Shown piece by piece: positions 24,133 to 34,367 of a stretch of 64,000 nucleotides of DNA. Under the pieces are notes generated by a model. It ran no database searches. It was not told the origin of the DNA and saw only the letters and a list, made by a program, of their open reading frames with translations. The position numbers and the translations under genes were made by a program. The DNA is taken from NCBI GenBank assembly GCA_010015675.1, contig ML977012.1, forward strand, positions 325,991 to 389,990, read 5' to 3'. The stretch comes from Byssothecium circinans. Taxonomy: Eukaryota > Ascomycota > Dothideomycetes > Pleosporales > Massarinaceae. Every line of letters begins with the position of its first letter. Within the stretch, counting starts at the first letter, position 1.

Positions 24133-25821
24133 GTACTTGAGCTCCCGGGTTTTCTGCTTGTCGGCAATGTAGTTCCTCTGTTTCAGGATAGGGGTAGGCT
24201 GTTGCGGTATTGTATGCCTTGTCATACGGCCTGAAATTCTTCGCGCAGTTTCATGGTTAGCACATAGTGCCTTGTGAAACATCCGGATATGTGATGCAGT
24301 GTTGCATTATTTGTATGTATCGCCAAATTTCGGCCTCATGTTGTGCGGGCTTCATCGGATGAGCGCGGGCTTTATTAGCTGTCCATAGGATATGGGGCTG
24401 AAGATATCTTTTGCATATTCGCAGGCCGGCACAACAGTCAGACGCTCTTCCTCTCTTCTCAGGCAATGATATATCTTCCCGCCACCTCAACTCTAATCCT
24501 CTTGCACTCTCACGCCTTTTAAAACCGACTTCAGTTGATTTGATGACTTTGCTTTGGACCAAGATAGATTGTGCGGCAGCTGCTCTCAGTCTTGGTCCGG
24601 TCGTACAGATAGACGTAGGTTCGGTGATTATTTGCCGATCCGCGGTCAAAGGCGGTTTGCGGCGCCCACCGCCTCAGATTACTTAAGATCTACCTTATGG
24701 TAAGATGCATAATGGTGCAATGATGCGTTATACTATGAGGGTCGGACGTGCTTATTGAGTGGAACGGTTGGCAATTCTGTATAAACTTTAGATAAGAACT
24801 CCTACCCCATTTTAGTTAAGCTATAGAGTAAGTCTATATTAGAGGGTATTAATCATATTTAAGTAGTAAGATTATAGTGTTTTAAGGTATTAGGGTAATT
24901 ACTTTTATTATTATATTATAGCTTTAAAGATGTTATTACTAAAGCTATATGTTAACTGCAACCTGCTGAGGATACCTTAGCATGCGTAAAGTTTCTATAT
25001 TTCTATAGCCTTTAAGGATTTAGGCATATGTTTGGGTAAGGGAAACGGCCCCGCTTATTCATTGGCATAACGTTGCGAGCTTCTTATGTGGGGCGCGGGG
25101 CTTGACATTGGGCGTAAGGCTATGACACCCCATAGTACTTTTGATGCCCGCTTTGGCCGTCTGCAAAGTATTTTGAAATGCTATAGTGATGTGTAAGGAA
25201 CGTCTCGTCAGTCGATTTAACTATGCAGTCAAAATATTATTCAATGATCACCCTTATTTAATTTCAATTTCTATGGAACTTAAGTTAGATATTTCATAAT
25301 TTTTCATGTCAGGCACGGTGAATTAGGAACACCACTTGTCAAATAAAAGAGACATAAGGCTGGTAAGGCTGCCATCCCGGTGCACATGTCGAAACATACG
25401 CCTTTGGAAGTCCGAAAATGGGGGTCCTAACTACAATCTGCTCGGCCAATCAAAGTGCTTTCTAGCCCCTATCATCAGCAGTGCAGCGCCCTGTTGTACA
25501 GTGCATCACAATATCTTTGAAGAAACTCCGCTCACTCAGTCACCCTAGAGAAATTCGAGAAGTGCTTAGTAGAGGATGCTGTGATAGTATAAAGCTGGCT
25601 ATGTTTCCATCACGAAAGAACTATCAACACACACATCAACTTTCATTCCCGTTCTTCAAACTCTACTGTCAGCGGCAGTTTACATTCATTCCTTCCAAGT
25701 ACGAGCCCTCATTCAACCCAGCACGAAACCTTGGAAACCATCAGTCTAATATAGTAGCAGCATCTTCATCGTCAACTTTCTACAACGAAACCGCTCGTTC
25801 CAACACCTAGAATCAGCAGCC
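24133..25821. repeat. AT-rich, repeat-like intergenic block
   Basis: About 1.7 kb without a gene. 24780-25010 is very AT-rich, with TTA/TAA-rich words and the 13-mer shared with the window start (24917-24929) plus a nearby inverted copy of its core near 24940-24950. This pattern fits a decayed transposable element or RIP-affected sequence. A TATAAA at 25588-25593 belongs to the downstream secreted-protein gene. Confidence 0.45.
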
Positions 25822-26132
25822 ATGCAGTTCTCCGTTATCCTCGTTATTATCGCTTCCCTCACCTCTGCCTCCATGGCTGTTGCCCTTCCCGAGGCTGCCC
25901 CGGCCCCTGAGATCGACATCCTGGAGTCTCCCGAGCTCCTGGCTCGTGCCTGCAATAAGGGCTACGGATGGTGCCAAGGTATTTTCGTCCTAGTACCATT
26001 AACATACATGAGACGCTTCCACTAACGCAACATCTAGGCAACCTTCGCTACGCTTGCCCCAATGGTACTCCCAAGTTGAATCAGACTTGCACCTCGACCA
26101 AGTGCTGCAGCGCCACAGCTTGCTTGTGCTAG
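25822..26132 (+). CDS. Small secreted cysteine-rich protein, effector candidate
   Basis: Two exons (25822-25978, 26038-26132) encode 83 residues. The 59-bp intron falls inside the cysteine domain and is needed to complete it. Residues 1-20 form a signal peptide (MQFSVILVIIASLTSASMAV), followed by an acidic, Pro/Ala-rich pro-region ending LLAR. The mature part has eight cysteines spaced C-x6-C-x7-C-x10-C-x4-CC-x4-C-x-C, implying four disulfides. One potential N-glycosylation site (NQT) is present. Such proteins act outside the cell as effectors or antimicrobial peptides, but function cannot be read from sequence. A TATAAA lies about 230 bp upstream. It sits right beside an AT-rich repeat-like block, a common setting for effectors. 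Confidence 0.85.
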
Positions 26133-27157
26133 ATAGCTTCTGGCTAGGCCACGCGTCTCAAATAGGAATTAACTTTGTCTTCATGGTTAATATCCTTTAG
26201 TTGCATTGCGGGTTTGGAGGAGTAGAAGGCGATTTTGATAGATTTAGACGACTTGGGCGCTTTAATGGTTTAAGTGCATACAGCGGCCTCCTTAGTAGAA
26301 AATGATCAACTGAATTGTGTTGGAAGCATATGACCTGATGTGTGAAGTACTCAGAAGTTAAATCGCTGGTTGTAAAAGTTTACTCTATAACAACGCCCAA
26401 CATGCTGTCAGTTCTTCTAGTTTTGATATGGAAGGGAACTTGAGTTTTTTCCCCCTATTTGTTTAAGAGGGATTGTGATAGATTTACATGCTCTCAGGCA
26501 TGTTGAGCCTCAAGCATAGTACGTTGGTAAGTTGGTATAGAGTAGGAAAACTCTCTTTTAATAAAGAAGTCATTATCTACACACCCATAATTTTCTGCTT
26601 GACATGATCTTTCTCATCGAGCACCAAAGATGCATCTTCCATATTCCCATCCTGCCCCCGCGGGCATATCAAAAATCGAGCGATTCATATACGACGAATC
26701 CACGAGTACCGAGCGCACCCGAGAAGATTCTGGTTGTACCTCGGACGTCGCTCCGCCACCAAGGGCCTTTTTCCCAAGTGCGTCAAGAAATAATGCCAGT
26801 TTTACAGGGTCATTAAGGAGCCTAAGTCGTAGAGCTTTAGTGATAGATTTGCGGGCTAGTGGGAGAAGGGGCTTAATGCGTGAGAGTAAGGGACGTGCGG
26901 TACAAACACAATCAGAAGTGCTAGAAAGAGACCCTGGAGAAGGGAGAAGGTGCTGATATTACGGCCATTGAGAGATGAGCTTGGCAGGTATGTGGAAATT
27001 GAGCCAGTCATTCATTGGAGTTCCGGAGTCGGAAGTCAAACCTTCCTCAATGGCGACCTGTGGTTTGTTATGAAGGGATAGAGTGCAAATTGAAGCCTCA
27101 TATATATTCCTAACACTATGAATTGGGTAAGTGAGCTGGAACTACTCTAGCCGGTCT
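26133..27157. other. Intergenic, nothing recognised
   Basis: About 1 kb. Frames at 26604-26956 (+) overlap each other in different phases and have no domain or codon character. No repeats seen. Confidence 0.4.
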
Positions 27158-28678
27158 TCACGAAGCCGTAGGAGCTAGTGCTTCCCACTCTTTCACTCCA
27201 ACGCCGCCAAATTGGCTTCCGCTCCCCGAAGCGGTCAACACTGCACGTATAGACGTCGTAGTAATTTGAGAGAACTTCACCTCTGCCGGGTTATCGGTCA
27301 CAGCAACTGGGTACGCATTCGAATTGGCAACAGCGGTCCACTGTCCTGCGGAGTTCAAATACTCCACTTTCCAGCTCGCAGGAGGAGGCACTCCAATATT
27401 CGATCCGGCTGGTTGGTCAGCGAAGAAGACCATGCGCGTCCCGCTGAGAGTAACTGCTGAAGGCCATGTGTACACGAGAGTGCTCTGCCTCGGCGAGGCG
27501 TTGCCGTTGTAGGAACTCCAGTAATCAGGCGGCAGGGGATTGGAGGGGATCTTGCCGTTGTGCAGTGCCTCCACCCAATATTGAATGGGTGTAGTGTTCA
27601 CAGAGCTTGCTTTAGCCTTGGGTGCGATATTCCGGCTCGGTGCGGGGTTGGGTTGTGGTCGCCGAGTCTGTGTAATCTTGTTTATGCGGGGAGGAGATTG
27701 GGTATCAAAAGTCATCTCGTCCCATGCAATACTTCGTCGGAAGTGCCCACCTTTGGTCGCATCGGCGGTGTGATATGTAAGATACCACTTCCCCTTGTAC
27801 TCAACTGTGCCACTGTGAGATGTCGTAGAGGAAACGATGTCGAGAATGACACCACGGAAGGTCCAAGGCCCGAGAGGAGACGAAGCTGTGCCATATGCGA
27901 TACAAGCATGGTACGAAGTAGGCGTACACGGTGAATTGGAACCCGCGTTGTTGGCAGCGTAGAGCAAGTAGTATGTACTTCCACGTTTCATGATCCATGG
28001 GGCCTCGAAGAATCCCGTCAAACTGTTCACTGTCGTTACCGAGCCCACTGTGGTCGCCATGTCGCTCGAAAGCTGATAGGCGCGAAGTGCACCGAACGTT
28101 CCATAATAGATGTAGACCTTTCCATCGTCGTCCACCAGCACGGTAGGATCAATGTTTTGAATATTGTTTCCAGGCGGTGGAATGGACTGTGAGAGTATGG
28201 GACCGGCTGGATGAGCATCTGTATACGGTCCTAATGGCGTATTTGCGACAGCGACACCGATGGCAAACTTATCGGCATTGTTGGAATTTGCCTGCGTCAC
28301 GGGCGCATAGAGATAAAATTTCCCGTTGGGCCCTTTGACGATCTGCGAAGCATATGCCGTTCCCGCTGCTGCCCATTTGAAAATAGTCTGAGGTGCCGCT
28401 ACAGCAGGGTGCATGGTCCAACTGCCACCCGCAGGTGTTGCTGAAGTCGTTTCGAAGAGCTCCCATTCATTGATGACGAAATTGTTGTTGTTTTCGCCTG
28501 CGTTGTCGCGTCCCGCAAGGATGTAGAGTGTATCATTTACCACGAGTGGTGCAGGATCAGCGGAATAGTACGAACCATCTGCGAGAATCGGATTTCCAGT
28601 GGATGTGAACGTGATGGCTGCGTGGGTGATAGGGTTGATGCATCCAACCAACAGCAAGGCTAAAGAAACGGACAACAT
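27158..28678 (-). CDS. Glycoside hydrolase family 43 secreted enzyme
   Basis: Single exon, 506 residues, from the ATG at 28678. The frame extends upstream but only from a TTG. A signal peptide covers residues 1-20 (MLSVSLALLLVGCINPITHA). The five-blade propeller carries the GH43 catalytic set: base D41 in YYSADPAPL, pKa-modulating D177 in NIDPTVLVDDDG, and acid E225 in GFFEAPWIM. A Pro-rich linker near residue 340 leads to a C-terminal beta-sandwich (about 350-506) that looks like an F5/8-type or Ig-like module. The family includes beta-xylosidases, arabinofuranosidases and arabinanases, and the exact activity cannot be fixed by eye. An ATAAAAG box (28737-28743) sits about 60 bp upstream. It is divergent from the Cip1-like gene, consistent with a plant-cell-wall locus. 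Confidence 0.9.
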   Translation of the reverse strand: MLSVSLALLLVGCINPITHAAITFTSTGNPILADGSYYSADPAPLVVNDTLYILAGRDNAGENNNNFVINEWELFETTSATPAGGSWTMHPAVAAPQTIFKWAAAGTAYASQIVKGPNGKFYLYAPVTQANSNNADKFAIGVAVANTPLGPYTDAHPAGPILSQSIPPPGNNIQNIDPTVLVDDDGKVYIYYGTFGALRAYQLSSDMATTVGSVTTVNSLTGFFEAPWIMKRGSTYYLLYAANNAGSNSPCTPTSYHACIAYGTASSPLGPWTFRGVILDIVSSTTSHSGTVEYKGKWYLTYHTADATKGGHFRRSIAWDEMTFDTQSPPRINKITQTRRPQPNPAPSRNIAPKAKASSVNTTPIQYWVEALHNGKIPSNPLPPDYWSSYNGNASPRQSTLVYTWPSAVTLSGTRMVFFADQPAGSNIGVPPPASWKVEYLNSAGQWTAVANSNAYPVAVTDNPAEVKFSQITTTSIRAVLTASGSGSQFGGVGVKEWEALAPTAS

Positions 28679-29805
28679 GATTGTGGCGCTTGTGAGAGAC
28701 GACAAGAAAAACGTTCCTGGAAAGCGACTTCGCGCTCTTTTATGGAATTTCCAAGAAGGTCACCGGACAATTTCATTTTCTAAGGATCAATTATGGACGT
28801 CAAGTTGGTAGATAGAGAGGGGATGTTCGATGTTTCAATGTCCACCAATCACGATTGGAGTAGTCGGCGGTGGTTTGAGAAAAACAGTGGAGGAAAAAGC
28901 ATGGTAAACATCCGAGGCTGGGTATTCATCTAAGAGGTAATAGGGCTTTACAGAAGAGCATTACATCGACATCCTATTATGGCACCTCTCACTTGAGATG
29001 GCGAAGGATGCCGCTCCAGATCCAGCTTGAGAACTGCGGTCCTGTCACGTGATAGGAGCAGTCGGGAGACGACGGAAGCGATACTTAGGGAGCAAGGAGC
29101 CAAGCTTTCACCAGTGAAAATCTCATTACTTTGCTCAAACATCGCCAAAACTGTATGTTTTCTCTCCGCAAAGCTTGACTGGCTTGGACCCACTTTTGTC
29201 TCCTTGAAGCCACATGCTCTACTCCATACCTAGATAACTACTGCGAAGGTATCATGTCAAGGTTCTAGAAGCCGCTAAACAAGCCAATACCCGGTTGTGC
29301 CATTTGGAAAGGTTAAATATGATGACCAGGCAAATGAAAACTGGGAAAGAATGTTCGATTTCCTCGCATACCTGTGAAACTGCCTCAGATATATAGCCTG
29401 TGTCAGCCTACCCCTGTCCTCGCTAAGACCATAACTACATCTTCAACATCACGAAGTTGCCTCCTACATGCGTTTTGCTCAATCCTTCGATGCATTTCTT
29501 TCCAGTTCGCGTTTCCGCTGTATCTCCAAAGTCCAAGTTCGTGCACCCAACTTGTTTGAACCGCATGATCTCCTGATCATTTAGATGCGGCTATGATCCT
29601 CCGCTTAATATATCCACTCTGGAAGAATGGGCCGGACCTCCAAATTCAGGGTCATAAAGGACGAAGCTAAACAGCACTCAATACAATCAAAACTATTTTA
29701 GTGGCGACTACGGTGTGACGAAGTTTTGAACACGTATAACATGCCCTCGCCGCGCCGACTTGAGTACTGCCCATCGAACTGCCAACACAGGAATTTCGAA
29801 TCGCA
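28679..29805. promoter_or_regulatory. Divergent intergenic region of GH43 and Cip1-like genes
   Basis: About 1.1 kb between two head-to-head secreted-protein genes. Apart from the ATAAAAG box of the GH43 gene I see no clear motif. It is long enough for two separate promoters. No coding frame is supported. Confidence 0.4.
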
Positions 29806-30578
29806 ATGATGCTCCGACAAGTCGCTCTCTTCGCTCTCGCTCTTCTCCCTGGCGCCCTTTCCCAGGTCTCCGAGGGCTTCGAAAACGGATGGGACTCAGC
29901 TGCATGGCCGACTTATGCGCCAGACTGCAACCAGGGAGGCAAAGTGACACTTGACAGCTCCCAGGCACACAGCGGCAAGAACTCCATGAGGGTCGATGGC
30001 GCGGGTGGTTTCTGCGGACACATCTTCTTCCAGACGAAGAAGATCCCCGCCGGCGACGTCTATGTTCGGACCTGGGTGTAAGTTCACATGACTCACAATT
30101 GATGTTTTGCGACGTTAACATTTCCCCCTCTTTCAGTAAGGCTTCCAAAGCCCTCACCGACTCCCACGTCACCTTTATCACCATGGACGATTCCGGCCTA
30201 GGCGCGAACAAACACCTCCGCATCGGTGGCCAGTCCAAGATCCTCATGTACAACCGCGAGACGGACGACGCGACTCTGCCGGATCTCTCACCCAACGGTA
30301 TCGCCGCTTCCAAGGCACTCTCGGCCGGCGAATGGCAGTGCTTCGAGTATCATTTGGGCACCGATGGATCGATTGAGACGTGGTTGGATGGTACTGCTAT
30401 CGATGCTTTGACCGTGAAATCGGGAACCACGAACCCGAATGCTGGGCAGTGGACAAGGAGCGGCTACAAGCCTAAGATCACGAGCATCAACTTTGGCTGG
30501 GAGAGCTATGGTGGAGATACCAACACTTTCTGGTATGACGATATCTCTGTCAGCTCTACGCGCGTTGGCTGCTCTTAG
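29806..30578 (+). CDS. Cip1-like secreted protein (no cellulose-binding module)
   Basis: Two exons (29806-30077, 30137-30578) encode 237 residues. A signal peptide covers about 1-19 (MMLRQVALFALALLPGALS), followed at once by a beta-jelly-roll domain. Segments FENGWDSAAWPTYAPDCNQG, GHIFFQTKKIPAGDVYVRTW, NKHLRIGGQSKILMYNRE and CFEYHLGTDGSIETWLDG match my memory of Trichoderma reesei Cip1, a cellulose-induced extracellular protein with a lyase-like fold. Unlike T. reesei Cip1, the protein ends at STRVGCS with no Ser/Thr linker or CBM1. A role on plant-wall polysaccharide is likely; the substrate is not established. Either of the two N-terminal Met codons could start it. Confidence 0.87.
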
Positions 30579-31026
30579 AGAGTGAAAAGCAGCCCGTTGG
30601 ACGCTTTCTGTAAAATAAGAAATCAATTCTTTTTTTTGAATGCCTATCATGGTCCGTACAATACGGGTTGCGGAGTAGATAAGTGTGTGAAAGAAAGCTT
30701 GACACTCAAAGATTAGCATCACATGCCGGTGACAAAAATATAACGATTGCACGGTGCGCACCAGAATCGAAGGAACCGGAACGATTGGATTCATAATTAG
30801 ACATTGAATTGTTGGATTTGAATGCTGACCTCAGATTGTAAACCCCCTGTCGTCCTATGGCGCAATGCGCCGATTACTATTCTTCCTTGACTCCGGCGCT
30901 ATGAGACTTCCGATGGAATGATGGCGTTGGATCAGGGGGGGCATATTGGGATAGCAAATGTCGAAAGCGAGTCAGATATTTTTACGTAGAAGAATGTCGG
31001 CGGAATTTGTACAATACCGAGGACCT
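30579..31026. other. Convergent intergenic region
   Basis: About 450 bases between two converging 3' ends. No ORF or repeat seen; presumably 3' UTRs. Confidence 0.4.
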
Positions 31027-31911
31027 TCAACGGTTCAGGGCTGTCAAGATATCAGAAATTCCATAAGCTTCGGCCTTCTCTTTCACATCCACACCGCCGA
31101 CGCGTTTGATGCTGGGGTCTGCACCTTTTTCCAATAACCATCGCACAACGGCGGCACCGTTGGTTTGCGTCACCGCATAAGCTAAAGGCGGTCCCTCTTG
31201 GCGCGGCTTCTCAATGTTGCTGTCCAAAGCATTGACATCCAACTTCTGGTCGTCAACAAGATATCGGAGCACTTCTTCAATATTGCTCTTGTGCCTGTTG
31301 CCATCTTCTTGGCTAGAGCGGCTAGGATCGGCTCCAATAGCCGCTGCTTCTGCAACTGCTGCATGTAGTGATCTCTTTCCAATTTTGGCTCCCTTGGATT
31401 GCAGAAACTTGAAAGTCTTGACAGATCCTAGAGCTGCACAACTCTCTAATAGCAGAGGGGGGCGAGGCTCAGACTCATACTCTTCTTCACCGCCGTCTAC
31501 TTTTGCGCCGTGTTCGACTAGCCATACTACTAAGTCATCGCTCGGCAGTACTCGGTCAATGATTCTCTTCCCCTTGTGGAAGTTGTCCTTGGGGCTTGCT
31601 TGATTGAGATCCCATCCATTTGCGAGTAGGGTTTCAAAGAGCGGTATCGAGGGCTTGCTGGCGATATGTTCTGGGCCAAGAGCGGTTACTGGTACTCCTT
31701 CCGATTCCAAAAGATGCGATGTCAAAGTCACGCTCCCGCTTTGCGCGGCTTGTCGAAGGGCGGAGCTGGCAAAATCTTCAAATGTGTCTGGGCTGTTTGT
31801 AGCTTGCCATAGGGCCTCGTCCAGCTGCGATGTCGATCCGTTCCTGATCGCAGCATCGAGGAGTGCTTCGGAGCTCGGCGATTTGTCGGTAGCCGTGGGA
31901 TCGGGCGACAT
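31027..31911 (-). CDS. Ankyrin repeat protein, 294 aa
   Basis: Single exon from the ATG at 31911 (MSPDPTATDKSPSSEALLDA); codons further upstream have no ATG. The protein is built of degenerate ankyrin repeats from about residue 18 to 290, best seen in ALRQAAQSGSVTLTSHLLES, VVWLVEHGAKVDGGE and AVVRWLLEKGADPSIKRVGG. There is no signal peptide, membrane segment or catalytic domain. Stand-alone ankyrin proteins of this size are common in Pezizomycotina and act as protein-binding scaffolds. No partner can be inferred. The 3' end converges on the Cip1-like gene. Confidence 0.82.
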   Translation of the reverse strand: MSPDPTATDKSPSSEALLDAAIRNGSTSQLDEALWQATNSPDTFEDFASSALRQAAQSGSVTLTSHLLESEGVPVTALGPEHIASKPSIPLFETLLANGWDLNQASPKDNFHKGKRIIDRVLPSDDLVVWLVEHGAKVDGGEEEYESEPRPPLLLESCAALGSVKTFKFLQSKGAKIGKRSLHAAVAEAAAIGADPSRSSQEDGNRHKSNIEEVLRYLVDDQKLDVNALDSNIEKPRQEGPPLAYAVTQTNGAAVVRWLLEKGADPSIKRVGGVDVKEKAEAYGISDILTALNR

Positions 31912-32620
31912 GATGACTCTCAGTGGAGATGCAACGGATGTATGGTGTCGGTGAAACGGTTTTCGAGGACGTAGCAACGCTAGGAAGAGATTTGTGATGC
32001 TTCACGATGTTGTGCGCTGGATGAAGGAAGTTTGAACGATGTCATGGGCAGCGGCTGAGTAAGTCTGGCGCCCTTGGCGTCCCCCACTTCTTCTTCGTAA
32101 GGCTGCGCACGGGGCGAAAATATAAGCACTTCGGACTTCGACTCTTCAGCAATGCCACCACCAATCACCGACGGGCCACACGATACCCAAAGCGTTCACA
32201 CCCCTACAGCCATTCTAAAAACTGCATACAATTCTCCACTGAAATGTACGGCATTCTAGCAACCGGTTTTATTCCCGAACTTGCGTGAGCTGATTGGGGA
32301 AGAAATTGTAGCATTCAGCCCCCATGCCATGTCCTTGGTGTACCATTTCCACGAGGCTCACGTCAGTCAGACGGACAATGATGATGCATCTACGCGAGTC
32401 AAATTTGAGTTTTCTGGGCAACTATGCTCTCTAAGCGTTGGCCCCAACGTTGGTGTATCTGACTATAAACTTGACATCCTTCGCAGCGTCAATACAATCA
32501 ACAGGCCTTCAATTCCATCTCTCTTCATTCATTCCTTACTACGATCGACTTTCTTTCCTTTGAGGTACTTCGTCACTCTTTTCGAACCCTCACCACTGTC
32601 TTTTCCATCTCTTTATCAAG
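31912..32620. promoter_or_regulatory. Divergent promoter region with TATA box
   Basis: About 700 bases between the ankyrin gene and the secreted-protein gene. TATAAA at 32464-32469 lies about 150 bp before the ATG at 32621 and is followed by a pyrimidine-rich leader, giving a clear + strand core promoter. No gene is seen in the rest. Confidence 0.5.
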
Positions 32621-34367
32621 ATGCAGTTCCGAATCTTCCTCGTATTTCTACTCACATCGCTGGTCGCGGCTTCTCCCCTCTGGGAGCGCGCTCCTAAGGT
32701 GAGTAAATTCCCGGGTACTCGTGTTAGAGACGACGCGCTCTGACGCCCCTTTTGATAAGCTTTGCTAACTTTATATTCCCTAACAGAAGAAGCCAACAAC
32801 CAAAGCTGCTGACCCAACCACCAAAGCCCCTGCCTCCAGCAATCCACCCGCAACCTCAGCCCAACCTACCTCTGCCGCATCGTCCAAGGCGTCTTCCGTT
32901 GTGTCTGTCAAGCCTACTACTGCTGTCTCCTCCGCTGCGTCTTCAAAAGCTTCTTCAGCTGCTTCATCTCAGGCATCCTCCAAAGCCTCTTCTGTCTCTG
33001 CCACTTCCAAGGCCTCATCGGCTGCTTCAGGAGCTTCAACGTCGGCTCCTAGCACCACCAAGGCGCCTACTTCTTCTTCTGCTAGCTCAGGGAGCGGCGC
33101 ATCTTCTCCCACAGTTTCTGGTTCTAGTCACTCCTCATCCGGTTCTTTGACTCAGTCTGGCACTTCCTCTTCTTCTGCCTCCTCCTCGTCCGCGTCGGCT
33201 TCCTCGACTGCTCTTATCTGCGGAAAGGCATGTGGAACAAAGTCGTGCCCAGTAAAGCCCAAGACCAGCAAGCGCGCTGAGATCGATGCGGAATACTTTG
33301 CGAAGCGTACTCTTGAAGATGTCTCCTCTAGCCAGGCCGACAAGTACGTCGTCAAGACGATCGACAAGGCTGGCTCAACCAATGGATTGGACTACACTTT
33401 CTCCAACGACTTCGCTGTCTCCAAGCACGGTTCTTTCGCCAACAAACCTTTCCCCATGTTCGTTACTGGTCTTGAGGGCTGCACTGGTGTTGCTATTGTT
33501 TCCGAGAAAGGATACTGGATCAGTCACTTCATGGAAGAGGCCTACCAACCCGACAAGAAGACTCAGTGGGCTAGTCTGATGGCCGCCGTTAATACCGGCA
33601 ACACCAAGTACACCAAGCCTGACACTCTCACCGACCTTTTCAGCGCCGATTCCAAGCCAGAAATCTATATCATGCGCCCCCGTGATGGCAACACCAACGC
33701 TCTCCTCTACGAAGCCCAGACGAAACAGATCATGGACAAGATCCAGACCGGTGCTCTCGCCAGCGTCAAGGTCAACAAGCTCGAGTACAAGAAGCCCAAG
33801 AACCTGGCTGAGCTCAACGATGCGTTCGAAAAGACTGCTCGCGGCAAGATGCTCATTGAGTACGACAACAACCAGCAAGTCAGCGGCCAGACTGCCTCTC
33901 CCCAACAGGCTGTCGCTCGTATCTTCATGGAGAACACCATCTACGACCAAAAGTGGAGTGCGAGAGACAACCAGAAAGAGGGCGCTGCGGATGAAAAGCC
34001 CGCCGAGACCGCCCCCGAGCACCGTCCTACTTGCCTGAAGGATGACACCAAGACTCTAACTGAGACCGATATTACCACGGCTTTCGATTCCGTTTTCAAA
34101 ACTGCTATCGACGTTTCCAGCGAGATCAAGCAGACTGGTACTAGTGGCGACGTCAAGGTGCAGTTCAATATCAAGTTTTCGGCTTCCCAGGCTGGTTGCA
34201 AGGTCGCGTCGGGCCGCAAGATCATGAAGACGATGGCTAAGCGTATGGTTCTCGAGGCTGCTAAGCAGTGCCCGAAGTCGGGTAGCACTACCGAGTTTAT
34301 GGGCTCAAAGCCGGATGTTTACAACACGTCTATCGGGTGCCTTGACATCGAGGTCTTCAAGGCTTAA
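32621..34367 (+). CDS. Secreted Ser/Ala/Thr-rich protein with unknown C-terminal domain
   Basis: Exon 1 (32621-32698) encodes exactly the signal peptide and a few residues (MQFRIFLVFLLTSLVAAS...). An 88-bp intron follows, then exon 2 (32787-34367), for 552 residues in all. Residues about 27-180 are a low-complexity Ser/Ala/Thr/Pro stalk with repeated SSKASS-type units, likely O-mannosylated. It is followed by a CGKACGTKSC motif and two dibasic KR sites (PKTSKR and EYFAKR), about 12 residues apart, that fit Kex2 cleavage. The C-terminal ~340 residues form a folded domain with GLEGCTGVAIVSEKGYWISH, YIMRPRDGNTNALLYEAQT and several Cys. I do not recognise a family. An extracellular or wall-bound protein whose C-terminal domain may be released is the best inference. 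Confidence 0.82.
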
